DNA from: Paragyromitra xinjiangensis
Taxonomy: Eukaryota; Ascomycota; Pezizomycetes; Pezizales; Discinaceae
DNA length: 64,000 nucleotides
Reading direction: 5' to 3'
Assembly: GCA_038503065.1 (NCBI GenBank)
Contig: JBCAMK010000002.1
Coordinates: forward strand, 1,178,001-1,242,000
The notes under the pieces are model-generated. The model was not told where the DNA came from. It ran no database searches and was given only the letters and a program-made list of their open reading frames with translations. This document shows, in pieces, positions 23,565 through 37,199 of the stretch (positions within the stretch are counted from its first letter, which is position 1; every line of letters starts with the position of its first letter). A program made the position numbers and the translations under genes.

Positions 23565-24961
23565 AGAGGAAGAGAGAAATTGGACCTATATAGAGAGGGA
23601 TGTAGTGGTGGTAATTGAAATTGGGAGGCGTTGTATTTCTATCCTTTTTTTCCCTGTGAAACGAGGGAAAGTTTGTAACATATCAATAATTATTGTGGGC
23701 GTTTTGTCCCTGGCCCTGAGAGGTGAAGCTAGAGCTTTCCATTGGGGTTATTATGTTGGGAGGTTATGCTGGACGAAAGGCTGAATGATTCACCATGACT
23801 CAACCTTTTGCTTTGTTTGCATATGGATATCTTCTTTCCTCAGGCCAGTAACACCCCCTTTTCCCCGGGTTTCCTCCTGGTAATATATGAAAATTTTACC
23901 GTTTTAGAGTAGGGTTTGGGGATTGCCGCCTATGCCTAGCCTTCAAACCGAGGAAAAATATTTTATGATCTACTCCTTCATTATTGGGAGCTATTTTTTG
24001 CAAATTATATCGTCTTCATTGGCTATATTTTTCGATGTTTCACGAATTTCACGAAGATGTGAGTAGGATTACTAAAGCTGCATGTATTTGCCTGCCGTTC
24101 CCTACTTAAGGCTGGTCATTTTCTCACCATAGGAAGAGGGAAAGAAGCAGGCCAATGAGAATCTAAGGATATGGTTTCTACAGAGTTACATTGTCAGAGG
24201 TTAAAGTGATCCAAATGAGGATGAAGGGAAAAAATGGACCAGTGAAATTGGTGATATGTTGTGTGCGAGGATATCTTCAGATTGATTGCGCTTCTCGCGA
24301 TCATCACAATAAATCACTCGTTATTATTACCTGGAGATTGTCGAAAGTATTTCATTCTTGTGGGTCCTCCAATATCATCAGCTATTCTATGGAAAGTTTT
24401 AGGAGAGCTACCGGGCGCAACCATGCTGATATACTAGACTCGTTCCCATCCCTACTGCCTATGGCTGCTATGCACCGTAGGTAGCAACCTTCGGTAGTAT
24501 GGGGCTGGGCACGAGACTACTGATATACCGTATATACATGTAGGCCGACTACCAAGCCATCGATCTGCTTTACTTTCCAACATGTACTTTGTCTGGGAGA
24601 TACTGTGTGTGTGGCTTTGAATAGTTTTCTGTAGTATTAATATGAGAAGGATCTACGTGCTCCTATGTTAAATCTCGGCTCCTTGGAAATGTAAACAATC
24701 GGTCACCCTGTCATGTGAGTGCCCAAGAATATCCGTGTCAGCTGGTGTCACAGCACGCTAAATCGAGACTACATGTAAATGTCAATTTTCCCTGCTTCGA
24801 TTCTGCCACTTCACCATCTATTGCTCCCTTGCTGTATCATATTGCTCTACTTTTCTCTATCAAGATTTCCATCTGTATAGAGTGCCCTTTTCAACTTGCT
24901 CACTCAATCAGGCTGCAAATTCGCAAAGGCCAATTGCTTTTCATCAATCCTGCTGCCAGCC
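23565..24961. other. Intergenic spacer
   Basis: Long T-rich spacer between same-strand genes. A weak open frame at 24191-24484 is not supported. The reading frame upstream of 24962 stays open to 24896 and is probably 5' UTR of the next gene. Confidence 0.55.
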
Positions 24962-27900
24962 ATGAAGCATCCGGATCATGGCATCAAGGCTATAGTTGTT
25001 ACAGAAGACAAAGATATTTGTCCGGAGTTAAATATTAAAATTGAAGGGAAGGTAATGAGCTGCAAAATCCCTGGTATTCCAGGAGCCAGGTGGTATATCG
25101 GCTGCTTAATTGATCAGCTGAAACCTGCAACGGCTACGCAGTGTGTATATTACGCTTACGAGACCTATTTGGAAGGCGTTCTTATTGATGGGCCCTCGAT
25201 TATCGACAGACGCCTGAACACTAATCGGGCGTATTTAAGCCCTGATCGAGATGGTGATACGGAGGTGTTTTTCTTCTTACCAGCCAAACTGGGTGGGAAA
25301 GACGAAGGAGGCTATGTTCGACCAAAAGATTGGTTGATTGAGCTTAAAGTGTATGAATCCGATGAATACTTTGATGACCCTAAGATTCCATTATCATCGG
25401 CTCGCATCATTATGTACCGAAGAGAGGGAACCCTCCCGGAACTCGAGAGATACCGGAATTCCGAAACAGAACGACTCATTATTCACTATAAGTGGGAATA
25501 TCGCTGTGTGGAACTACTGCCTAATTATCTGGGAGGAAAGAGCCTTCCGACACAACGGGAAGGAAGGACTGCAAGGCTAGGTGTTAAGCAAACCAATAAA
25601 GAAGAGAACCTTGAGAAAACGTCTCAGGCTATCTCGAGGTCATCGGTGCCTATGGGCAACACGGCGTGTAATCCCTCCAGAGAAAGCCCTGAACTCTTGC
25701 CTGAATATTTTTGGGGACCTCGACCGAAGAGCCCGCCGGCATGGGAGCAAAGAGGGAGAGGCTTCACGAGACTGGACCCAAAGTCGAAGAAAAATATTCA
25801 GAGGGGTAGAAGTCCCTTGGGTGAAAGAGTATCTGATGCTGAGGGACTATCAATCTGGATGCAAAAATCCGTTGCGTTACAGAGAGCCACGATTCGTGGC
25901 GAGAGGCCTATGCTTCCGATCCGTTATCCACCAATGCCTTGTTTGCCTCCAGGATGGGAATCGCGGTACACAAATACGTATAAGGTGTATTATGTGAATC
26001 ATACAGACAAATATACTACATGGCAGCATCCTTTAGCGGGTGCACTGGGCGTGTCGGAAGAAGACGCGGCTTATGAGGCTGATCAGTCTGATCAAGATAG
26101 CGACGTGTACTCGGATGAGGATGAGCAGGTGTATTACATACGCAACAGACTGCAACAGATGGATGAAAAGAAAGAGCTTTTGCGGATGAAGCGAGCAACT
26201 GCAGAAGCTAATGTTCAGAAGCTTCTACTGGGTCATGTAGAGCCTAGTGAGTGGAGAGAGACAAATATTGAGCACTGGTTTCCTGAAGCCGAAGCATCTG
26301 AATCTATTATCGAACGCATACACACCTATTTTCCTAACCCTGGGATTCTGAGACATGCCATCCAGATACGTGATACAATCATAGAGGAAGCGATCTGTCT
26401 GGACGAAGAACTGGACGAATTTGAGGGATCTGTTCCACTCACCACACTCGAACCTATGGGCTCAGGATTTTCGGTTGCATCCAAACCTAGGCGCAATGAA
26501 ACGGGTGCTACGGACGATAAAAGGAAAAAAAGAAATTCCGAAGAACTCGAGGATGGGGGTGAGGCAGCACAGGGGCTATCCAATCAGAATCACATGGAAG
26601 TTGATAGCAATGCTGGTAGCCGCACTGGCCGAGTCGACTACCGAGAGGATTATGGTCCAGAAGTCCCGATTACTCGTGACGGAGGAATTGATCCGGATTG
26701 GCATAGAGATAAAATGGCAAGAATCGAGGGGCCCAGTAAAAGCACGGTTACATCTGATTGTGGATTTCGTGGTAAAATAGGGTGAGTATTTGCGGTATTA
26801 AACTGATAGTGAAAAAACTAACTATGAAGACAAAGCCAACTTCGGAGTGAGTGTTTATCGGAACAACTAGATCGAATGCCAATAATTAGTTCGTCAGATG
26901 ACTATATGGGAGGTGATTATGAATGCCAGATGCAAGAAGCTATAGAGCAGTCTTTACATCAGTATAATATGGACGCAATAGCGAGAACATTCGAATCTTC
27001 AACAATGAGCCTAAAGTAAGCGTTCAAAGCATTAAGTTCGTGATAGTAACTGAACTAATTTTGAGGTTCGAAGCGAGTCTTCAACCGCAGAGTCGAGGTA
27101 AGATCCCAATAAAAAATCTTCCAGAAGTATTTAGATTAGCTGAGCTGATTCTAAGAGCTGAAGTGTGTATAATTGGGATGAAGATGATCAACCTTTGCTG
27201 GAAGATGCATCCCAATGGTCATCAGAGAGTGATGACCTGGAGGATTGTGAAATGGAAACCAATAAGGGATCAGAAAGCTCAATGTCGAGTCAAATGCGTA
27301 AACCCTCGACAGCCGATAATTTGAAGGGCCCTGATATAGAAAACGATGATCCGATGGAAACGGAACAAACACTACAACCGATAATTGGTGCGGGGTACGA
27401 GGAATACTATAGGAGATATAAGAATGAGTTGAAGAGGGGCGCGTTGGTAAACGAGGTGGAGCTGATCAATGTTGATGCTAACGGTCAGAGTGATAACTGG
27501 GAAGACTTCGATTACTCTCTTCCAGAGCAGGTACCTCCATTGTCAGCGGTCGATGGTGAGGAAGACCACGATGTAGAAAACTACAATGCCTTCTATGCTC
27601 TACCGCCTTATCACCAATCGGCCAGGGTTAACCAAATGGATATACCACCCCACCGACCATTACTAGTGCTCAGGGGGGCTCGACCAACAATCGTGCAGAA
27701 TGGTGCGGCTGCGTCAGGTCGAGTTTCAATTGAGGATTGGGAAGAGTATGAGAAACTAGGAGTTGCACCGACCAATATCCAAGATGTTGGACAAACTACT
27801 GGGACTCGAGTTAATAGCTCGAGGACCGATCAAAGTAGCTCATCACATGCCGGATCAAACACCACCAGGGAACTGGAGGACGACCCCGTGGCTAAATCGG

Positions 27901-28070
27901 CGGCAAGCGCTTCTAGCGATAAGCCAAATGCCACGGCCCCAGCCGGATCACCGCCCACGGTCGATCCAATGATAGGTCCATTTGATGACAGACCCGATAG
28001 CGAAGCAGGTGCTAGGACCCCCATCAGTAAATCGAAGAAAGGAAGAAGGAAGAGGAATAAGAAAAGATAG
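24962..28070 (+). CDS. Large WW-domain and UIM-containing protein of unknown function
   Basis: Three exons: 24962-26781, 26836-27015 and 27164-28070, phase-2 junctions, 968 aa. The start MKHPDHGI is the first Met before a dense beta-rich segment (1-155) of no recognised family. Residues 328-358 form a canonical WW domain: LPPGWE, YYVNH and TTW, with signature Trp332 and Trp354. It should bind Pro-rich ligands. Residues 635-648 (YECQMQEAIEQSLH) match the ubiquitin-interacting motif, Ala642 and Ser646 being the signature residues, in the second exon. The rest is acidic and probably disordered, with a basic nuclear-type C-terminus KSKKGRRKRNKKR. WW plus UIM suggests an adaptor linking Pro-rich partners to ubiquitylated ones; this is inference. 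The third-exon junction is the least certain. Confidence 0.75.
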
Positions 28071-28706
28071 CACAGGTGATGAGGAGCCACCCATCCCGAG
28101 TACCCCTTCGAAGAGAAAGGATAACATGAATTAATATGAATTTAAGCCTTAGCCCCCCCCCCCCCCCGGTTATTGTGTGATGATTATTTGAGGTTCTCGG
28201 GGATTTTCGTGGTCCCTCTTGGTTTTATTGTAATAGAGGTCAGTTTTACTTTTATTTTTTGTGGAAGCTGGGTGGTTTGGTTCACCTTTATTATTAATGG
28301 GTGATTATGGTAAAGAATAGAGTAATGGTGCATGTATCAGGGAGCATCAATTCAAGGTGCAAGATTACTAAGAAATTTCTTATCTCTCTCCTTCTCTCCT
28401 TTCAACTGGGATAGACCACGCCTCTCGCGTCAGCGAGTGATAGCTAGTGATCAACTAAATCTATTGGGCATTGCTACAATTTCCGATTGCTTTTGCTTCA
28501 TCCAGTGGTTTTTTGCTAGGCTTGCTTTTTCGTTTATGATTGAGTGGTGTGTTCGGTTCCCGCCCTATCTGATAACTGCGGCAAAAATATATACAAGAAC
28601 TGTAGTTAAAAAAACCAGGTATACAGACTCCCATGTAATTCTAGACCCCCGAACCTGTACCCTTTTATACAACCTAACCTGTTCAATATCATACACCTCC
28701 AAAGTT
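28071..28706. other. Intergenic spacer between convergent genes
   Basis: Shared 3' region of the WW/UIM gene and COX15. It contains a C15 run at 28153-28167 and T-rich DNA. No gene was seen. Confidence 0.6.
28153..28167. repeat. Poly-C homopolymer run
   Basis: Fifteen consecutive C residues just beyond the WW/UIM stop codon. Length errors in assembly are likely here. Confidence 0.9.
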
Positions 28707-30298
28707 TTATAGTCCTTCAACTTTATTTCCTGCCCTAACGGTGACAGCTCCATTACCCTTCATTCCCCTTGCAGCCATCGCAATCCGTCTCTGTGCAACC
28801 CTCGCCGTATACCTCGGCAACCACACCCTACTCCCCAGTACAATCGTCCCCGTCAACAACGCCAAACTCCCCGCCTGGTGCGTAGCTGCCAAGTGCGTAG
28901 GGACCACATATATCAGCGTGCCAATCCCCAACAAGACCTGCAATATTGCAAGGTGCAGCACCCCCATCATCCCCGCCTTCCCAGGTTTCGTCAACGCTGC
29001 TTTAACTTTTGGACTCATTCGGGAGTATGCGAATAATGCGACGATGAGTGAGAAAGTTGTGGTTGCAAGAACACGATGGTCAAATTGTACAGTCGTTGGG
29101 TTCTCAAGCATATTACGCCACCAGAGGTCGGATCGGTCAGTCAGGTGGGAGTAGAACGGATTAAACATTTCTTTCGTGGGGGGAACGAGGCCGGCGCCCA
29201 TCAGTGGGAACTCATTGTAGATAAGCCCTGCATCCAATCCAGCGACAAGACCCCCAGACATGGCGGTCAGGAAGACCATCGCAGCGACAACACCAACAGA
29301 TCGACGGAAGAAACGAAGGTTAGGATGAGAAAGAGCCTTGAATTCAGCAAGTGCAGCTTTTGCATCAGGGTTCAACAACCTGTTTTCACGCAGGATAGAA
29401 AGACCGTTCCAAAGCATGGCAACGTACACTGCGAATGCAGCACCGAGATGGGCAGTGAGACGGTATTGGGAGACACGGGGGTGGGAACCGGGTTTTTGGA
29501 AGAGGTCATCTTGGATACCGGATTTGACCATCCACCAACCGATAAAGCCCTGGAATCCGATTAGTCCAGAGATTCCAGCGATCCTGGTGGCCATGCGAGA
29601 GGAGACTCGGCCACGGGCAATAAAGTAAAGTCCTGGAAGAACGAATGAAAGTCCAATGACACGTCCCCAAAGTCGGTGTGCCCATTCCATGTAGTAGATG
29701 AACTTGTACTCGTCGAGGTCCATGTTAGGGTTTAGGATACGGTATTCTGGGGAGTTTCGATATTTTGAAAAGTTTTCCTCCCAGTCCTCGGCGGTCAGGG
29801 GTGGGAGAGTGCCTGTTACAGGTTTCCACTCTGTGATCGAAAGTCTACATGAAGCCTCTTAGAATTTCTGGTATGAATAGGTGTAGTATTAATTGGGTAG
29901 AGGACGTCATACCCAGACTCTGTAAGTCTTGTTAGTCCGCCAAGTACCACAATTCCAAAAACCAATCCTGCCGAGCCAATTAACCAGTACCCAACTCCCT
30001 TGCTGCTAATATCTGGGAAGAAAGGCCTTGCCTTCTTCTCAGCAGCATTTTTTATCGCCTGCTGTCCACGGGCGAAACCATTTGCAAGGCCGCCCAATGG
30101 AGACTCGGGCGCTTTCACCGTCGGCGAATTTGGCGTAAATGAGAATTGCCGCCGGGGAAGTACCGAGGCGGATGGAAAGTTCCTTGGGGGTGAGGGGGAG
30201 GCGAATCGCCGTATCTGTGGGAGGCGTTGCTTCGACAGACATTGGCGACAAATGGATAACGTTGACGGCACCAGCCGAAGGCCTGCAAAGGCTGACAT
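28707..30298 (-). CDS. COX15: Heme A synthase COX15
   Basis: Mitochondrial inner-membrane enzyme that converts heme O to heme A for cytochrome c oxidase. Two exons, 29913-30298 and 28707-29844, joined in phase 2, give 507 aa. The N-terminus (MSAFAGLRLVPSTLSICRQC, then Arg/Ser/Pro-rich) is a typical presequence. The first helix is GYWLIGSAGLVFGIVVLGGLTR followed by LTESG, then SITEWKPVTGTLPPL after the intron. Conserved heme-ligand histidines lie in EWAHRLWGR, RLTAHLGAAF, QFDHRVLATT and THLAATHQAGSL. About eight membrane helices are visible. Length and order match the family. Confidence 0.95.
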
Positions 30299-33272
30299 TT
30301 GTGGGTTTTAGCAGTCAGATCGTGCTGATTCTAAACAAGATAATTGCTATGTTTGGTTTTTGTTTCCCCCCCGCGATGACCGAGTTTTCTGATAGTTCTC
30401 GGTGAAGCTGGTGGGGCAGTTTGGGCGACGAAGTGGGGTGACGTTGAGAGTCCAAAATCGCGTGATGAGCCGTGCATGTTGTGGCGCGACGTCTCAGGCA
30501 CAGGCCATACTTGAAGTTCTCCATCACCGCAACACCCAACCTACGAGTGATTCTCAGTGCCCGAGTGAGATCACCGAGGAGAAATACTCGCCACAATTGT
30601 CTATCTTATAACTTTTAGAGCTGATTGTTGCCCCTCGCAAAAATTTTTCTTTTCTTCCAAGGAATAAACAGGCTGCAGGTCCCAGGAACTCAAAAGTGAA
30701 TGTGTTCATCTATGGATGATCCTCTGCTGACTATGGTGGCGTTTCATAAGCAGCCAGGGAACTCAACGCAGACAAAAATTCCATCTTCGAAATGGAAATG
30801 ATATATGGATGCATCCATTCCAGTGCCGATAGGCCGTTTCCGGGTTTTCCCCGGAAGTGACCGAGCTCTACCAGATTCGGAACCGAGGCTCGTGGAAATG
30901 AGCGAGTCACGAGCAAACCTCCCCGCAGCACTGTCGCGCCAATCTACAATTGCAATAACCTTCGCAACGTGAGATCCAGGTTACAGGTTTTCTTTTACCT
31001 AATAAAATCTTAAATATTCTCTAGCGAAACCTGGAGTCGGGGATGTCAAACGATTTCCCCAGAATCCGTCTCCGTTGCTAGCCTTCCAATGAGGGTTTCT
31101 ATGAGATTTTACCTAATAGGATGCTAAGGTTTACGTCTACTGTCTCGCGAGTTCCGGTTCATATGGCACAATAGTGGGGTAGTTCCGCTATGAGTATGTG
31201 TAGCTCAGTAAGGTAGGAGGATAACGAAGCCTTTTGAAGTTTAAGGATCCTTTGCTCGGGTACAGTGTGCAGCATGTGCACGATAGCCGTTGAGGGAATA
31301 GTAGGGATCCTTCCGGGCTCTTAGTGCAATTGATTTAATTTTAAGGATCAATCGCGTGCTCCCACTACTGAGCGTATAGAGTACATAGCTAATCTACTCA
31401 CTAGGAATCGTGAATCTAAGGAACCTGGGTTTAAGCACTAAAAAGGACCCGGATTCAGCAAGTTCCGGGATATTCAACGTGGTCGTGAGGTCTGGAAAGG
31501 TCCCAACGATCTGGACCGAAGCTACTTGTTATCGTAGTTCACACTACTAGCTCTGATAGAAGATGGTTTAGAATTGTTCGGTGATAAAAGTGATACCCAA
31601 GATCTACTGTACTGCCTAGTAAGTGAGTTGGAGTTGGAATTGGAGAGAGGTGTTAATATCATGGAAAACCGGGTTAAATTTGTTTACCAGTTTTTGGAGA
31701 TATGCACAGTGCATGGACGGCGTTGCTTGGAACGAGAGAACGAACAAAATTCCCAAGCGCACTCGTGAAGCCCGATATTGGGGGATAATCCGAGAACAGG
31801 AGTCACTAATCTGCACGCAGCCACAGCCGTAGCCAAAGGCTTATCCTTTGACTTGACAACCAAGATTCGCAATTGAGATCCGAGGTGTCGCAGCCATGTT
31901 AAAACGAGCTGTAACATCAACTAGTACACTTGGGGTTTAAGCGAATGCTTGGAGAATACCCATATTGGACACTACTTTGGGGAATACGAGGTTCAAGCCT
32001 CTCTCGCTGTGGCTCGTGTAATTAATTACGAGCAACGTCGAAGCTTTTATGACTCACGTTTTTTGGTCGCCTAGATAAAACCCCCGACGGAAGGAGTGTT
32101 CAGTCCAGATTTCGCGATTCTCATAATAATAAGCGTACAAACAATTTTAACCTGCTAACAGCTGATACCTTAGTATGTTTTGCCCCTCGCCAACCATCAA
32201 CGGCCCCACTCGCCTAGTTATGGCTCCCTCACTATCTTCGTTCTAAGCAGTAAGACTTACATTTCACGCCAAAATCCCTTGCGCGAATTTTTCGGGACGC
32301 GGGGAGCTTCAGGGTTTCATTATCTTTGGCGATTCCTGTGTCTGCGGAGTTTCCTAGTTTGCGGTTGAGATGCCAGCTTTGTCTCCCATTCTGTTCTCGG
32401 CGCTTTCCCAATAGGAGTTGTACCCACCGGGCAACCGTCATTCGTTGCTCTCGGATCAGGACGGTTGGCCGCGGTGGCATGCAATCTGTGTGGAGCGAGG
32501 TTTACATACAGCAGCATTTGTGGCCACAAATTTAGATCGGTCAGTTCCGAAAGAGCTACGATGTGTCGAGAGAGATACTCTACGCGTACAACTATTCCGG
32601 AAATTATCAAACAAATATCCCGCTTCGCTGCTTGTGTGTATGGTTGGACTACGTACCCAGTTGCCTAAGCTTCGCTCAGGCAAATTATCATAGAGCAATG
32701 CAACCGCAACAAAACGCCATCCATAGCTTGGGTGACTTTGAAATAGCTTGATTTGCGCCTCCTAGGATAAATATCATGTGTCGATAACATGGTAAAAATC
32801 GCCGAGGAAGGAGGACTAGGGGCTATTTAGGAAGGTTGCTTATCTGCGATCCCGTCAATCGAAGTTGATCTAGGCATTATTTCACTTTCTCCAGGCGCCT
32901 GCCTCTTCGAGGCCAGTTTCAATTTTTCTCTCCTTCAGGGAGACGATCTTGCCACAATACCACACCACAAACTAAGCGCAAGCACTAAGAACCGACTACG
33001 GTTATCTGTATGCACTAATGTGTCTTTTTCGTGCCGGACCTTGTCTGGGGAAATGATACGTTAGGTAGGTTAGGTGGAGCGTAGCAGACAGAAACAGACC
33101 AACGGCGCGGTGCTAGCAGTTAGGTGTGGGTTTTGTATGCCATGTGGCTATCAAGTATAAAGAGGTGGGCGATATGCCATCTCATAAGAACCCCCATCTC
33201 AACTCAACAGACGTGAGCCTCGACTTCAATTGTTCTAGAATTACCTACTCGACTCGAGTGGGCTTTTTCATC
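30299..33272. other. Gene-poor spacer
   Basis: Nearly 3 kb without a supported gene. Overlapping short open frames on both strands around 31570-32700 show no family resemblance. A GGTTCAAGCC B-box-like sequence near 31989 lacks a tRNA fold. The last part is the promoter of the peptide transporter, with tandem TTAGGT units near 33060-33075. Confidence 0.5.
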
Positions 33273-35344
33273 ATGAGTGGTCTTGCCAGTGACGACGTTG
33301 TTATCGGCGCAAAGCACGATCCAGCTTTGGCAGAAGCTATCCCGGAGAAACATGAGAACGATACGGGATCAGATTTGACGGAAGATGATTATCCCACTCA
33401 GGAGGAGCTGAAGACACTGCGTCGTGTTCCTGATAAGGTCCCATGGAAAGCTTTCCCAATTGCGTTCGTGGAGTTGTGCGAACGATTTTCGTACTATGGC
33501 ACAACTGTAGTTTGTGAGTGGCATTATGTAACAATTGTTCGTTCAAAAGCTTATAATCACAATTTTCTACAGTCACCAATTTCCTTCAACAACCGCTTCC
33601 TGCAGGATCAAGGACTGGTGCCGGCAAGGATGGACAGTCTGGTGCTCTCAATCTTGGGCAACGCGTCTCTACTGGTCTGGGTACATGTAAGTGTGATATT
33701 GAATATTAACTAGAGTTACTAGTATTCAAAGGTAGGTGCATAGTTGCTAATATGATAATTTTTTCACATAGTTAACACTTTCTGGGTCTACTTGACGCCT
33801 TTGCTTGGTGCCTACATTGCCGATACCTACTGGGGCCGTTACAAAACTATTTCTGTTGCCCTCGCAATCGCAATCTTTGGTCACATCCTCCTGGTCATTT
33901 CCGCTCTTCCTGATGTCATTGGAAATCCCCATGGATCCCTCGCCTGCTTCTCAATCGCTATAATCGTCATGGGTATCGGAACTGGTGCATTCAAATCCAA
34001 CATTTCACCTCTCGTCGCTGAGCAATACACCAACACTAAAATGAGGATTGAGACCGCCGCATCTGGGGAGAGAATCATCGTGGACCCTTCTCTTACGTCT
34101 GGAAGAATCTATATGTGGTTCTACCTCATGATCAATGTTGGTTCCCTTCTCGGGCAAATTGGGATGGTCTACGCCGAGAAATATGTAGGATTTTGGCTCT
34201 CTTTCACACTCCCAACGGTGGTCCTCTTGCTCTGCCCGCTCGTTATGTTCTGGGGAAAAAACAAATATGTTAGGAGCCCTCCGTCTGGAAGCGTGCTCTC
34301 CAAGTCTCTTCGCCTATGGACCTATGGGATGAAGGGAAGATGGTCGGCCAACCCTGTAGTAGCGTACAGGAACTTGAATGATGGCACATTCTGGGAGAAG
34401 GTTAAGCCTAGTCAGATCGCGGCTGCAGATAGACCATCTTGGATGACTTTTGATGACCAGTGGGTGGATGAGGTCATGAGAGGGTTTAAGGCGTGTAAAG
34501 TGTTTCTTTGGTATCCGCTTTACTGTAGGTTTTACTATTGGCTTGTCAGACAGTAATTAAGGCCCAGCTAACATTCCATAGGGCTCACTTACAACCAGAT
34601 CAACAACAATTTCACTTCTCAAGCTGCAGTCATGAACACACACGGTCTTCCCAACGATATCATGTCTAACCTAGACCCTCTTGCGCTTGTCATCCTGATC
34701 CCTATTTGCGACATGGCCATTTACCCCGCACTCCGCAAGGCTGGCATCAGATTCACACCTATCAAGAAAATTACCGCTGGTTTCCTTGCTGGTTCGATGG
34801 GGATGGTCTGGGCAGCTGTTGTCCAGGCATATCTGTACAAACGCAGTGATTGCGGTAATGAAGCAGCCGAGTGTGAAACGATCGTCAACATCAACGTATG
34901 GGCTCAGACAGGCTCCTACATTCTGATCGCGGTTTCTGAGATTTTCGCGTCGATTACCGGTCTGGAGTATGCATTCACCAAGGCACCAAAGAATATGAGA
35001 TCCTTGGTTATGTCTTGCTTTTTATTCATGAACGCCATTTCTTCGGCTCTTGGTGAAGCTTTCGTCACTCTGTCCGAGGACCCACTGCTTGTTTGGTAAG
35101 ACACCCCGTTACTACTCACTGACCTCACATTTGGCTAACCTGGTTACTTTTCTTTTTAAGGAACTACGGCTCCATGGCAGTTATTGCATTCATCGCTGCG
35201 ATTGGATTCTGGCTGCAGTTTAGACACCTTGACAAAGAGGAGGACGCGCTCAACGCGCTGCCAGAAGGAAATCACGTTGCTGCGGCAAGAGACCCTGAGG
35301 AAGAGGCAGTGCCTCAGGCAGTTCTACCCGAGAAATTGGGTTAG
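33273..35344 (+). CDS. PTR2: PTR2-family proton-coupled di/tripeptide transporter
   Basis: Plasma-membrane POT/PTR transporter importing di- and tripeptides with protons. Five exons: 33273-33513, 33573-33686, 33772-34524, 34582-35095 and 35161-35344, all in phase, giving 601 aa. The start MSGLASDD is chosen as typical; the frame is open upstream to 33126 with an earlier ATG at 33174. The acidic N-tail leads to FVELCERFSYYG, holding the ExxERFxYYG proton-coupling motif (67-76). The second PTR signature GAYIADTYWGRYKTI follows, then NISPLVAEQY and MWFYLMINVGSL. Helices continue to SMAVIAFIAAIGFWLQF and an acidic C-tail. The junction giving YPLYWLTYNQINNNF confirms the fourth exon. Confidence 0.94.
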
Positions 35345-37199
35345 ATTGTCGTCTTTTTTGATATTTCTCATGTGCTAGTGTTTAGCTAGCTTCTAATGTA
35401 AATTTTTTGGTTTATTTAGACTTTTTGCGAAAGTCAGTAAAAATTAGTTTTCACCAATACCCACACAAACCTGCTAGATCACCATATCATTCACTCGTGA
35501 AAATCCTTCACTTTGAGTGAACTGTAGATGCAGGCACTGAAGCAGGCACCAATAACTGACTGGTATCTAGCTTAATACGTCAAGATATTGCCCCATCTGA
35601 GCTGACTGTCGATCCACTCTAATCTCTCCAACCACTGCCTTCAAATGTATTACAAAAGCAAATAGAGATCAACATACAGCTCTACCTTGTGAAACAGAGA
35701 TTAAGGACGGGGGCTTCGGCGTCAGATCCAGTATAGGAAATACATGCGTGACTGCAGCTTCTATATCGGGAAGCGAGGGAGAACCGAATTTTTCTGATAG
35801 ATCTGACTAGTTATCACAGAGCACTTGTGCCGGGGGGGGAACGGAGGCAATGGTAAGGTTGGTCGGCATCACGATCCAGCACCCATGGAAGGTCATGGGT
35901 GTTGATTGAGTAGTAATCATTATACTATCTGCCGATTGGAGCTGTAGGTCTACGGGATATATTGGTGGCCTAAGATAATGTAGACTTTTAATCATTTTTT
36001 ACAAGGCCTGTGTATGCCTTATATCCTCCTACGTACACTGGAATGTTTCTTGCATCTCTAGGATGCATTATCCTTGGGCTGCGGGTTGTGCGAGGTTGCA
36101 GGATCATCTACCGCCTTACACATGCAGCGTCTGCATTTGCGGGTAGAATACTTTATTCTACCCCAGCCCTACCGGTACTCGCATTGGTATTTAGCACGGG
36201 TCTCTGTATTGAATAAAAATGTCAGCGGTTACCAGCGGCGTCTATGTCGGGTATGAATTCAGCCTGTAATCTGGTTGCATATGTGCTGAATAGCTGGTCC
36301 GTGAATGAATCGTAGGTAAATCAAAGAATTCCTCAAATCTATTTACGATGCCCTTGGCTAATCCTATCTATCTCTACTACGCACTTGAAAATTTTCATTT
36401 AATGTAGGGGACATATACATGTTGGGTTTTTTTAGAAGGCTAATGAAATACATGTACCTACGCAACTTTCTTCGAGACCTGTGGTAGATCTACTCTTCAT
36501 AATACAAGAGTCCAAGGGAAGTCGAAAAACCTAAGTGATAGCAATATTGTCATACGACACGCGCACGTGCTCCATCTTTATGGTTACGTGTTTCTAGAAT
36601 CATTTTTAGGGCGGAAAAGGCATGATTTACTAGGATCGCTGTGAGTTGGTCTAAGGTAATGTTACTAGACGAGAATAATTTATACCGTGAAAATATTCTC
36701 GCTAAGGCCGATTTCCTAGTATAGCGTAGTTGAATTCCTGTAGGCCCAGGAGCTCTCGTGGTGGAGGTGGATTCGTATAGTCATAAAAAATCACTCGCAC
36801 TATACGCATTAAGGCAAGCGATCGAGCCCCAAGGAAATCCCCTAATGTTTGAACGCTACAAGAATGATGTGTACACGCATAATAACCAGAGTGAGCTTTA
36901 TGCAGCGTTATCAGCCCAAGAAAACCCCCGGCCAAGAAATCACCTTGTATAGGAATAGCAACTCTACCGCACCAGCCCATTATCTCCTCAAGAGAGAAAA
37001 GTTGACAGGTTACTTTACCAGGAAGCTCTTACACCACAAATCCGACCAAGATAAGAGGAAGGAAACAGGGACAAACAGAAACCCCCCACGAAGAATTGCA
37101 CACCCTAGTCCCAAAAAAATGATTTGCCACACGTTACAAAGATTAACTGCACCCTCCCACCTTGCATTTTCCCATAAACCTCCATCTAGGGTTGGGATA
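35345..37199. other. Gene-poor spacer
   Basis: No supported gene. Short open frames near 36702-37208 on both strands lack family resemblance. Pyrimidine runs and a poly-G tract (35831-35838) are the only compositional features. Confidence 0.5.
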
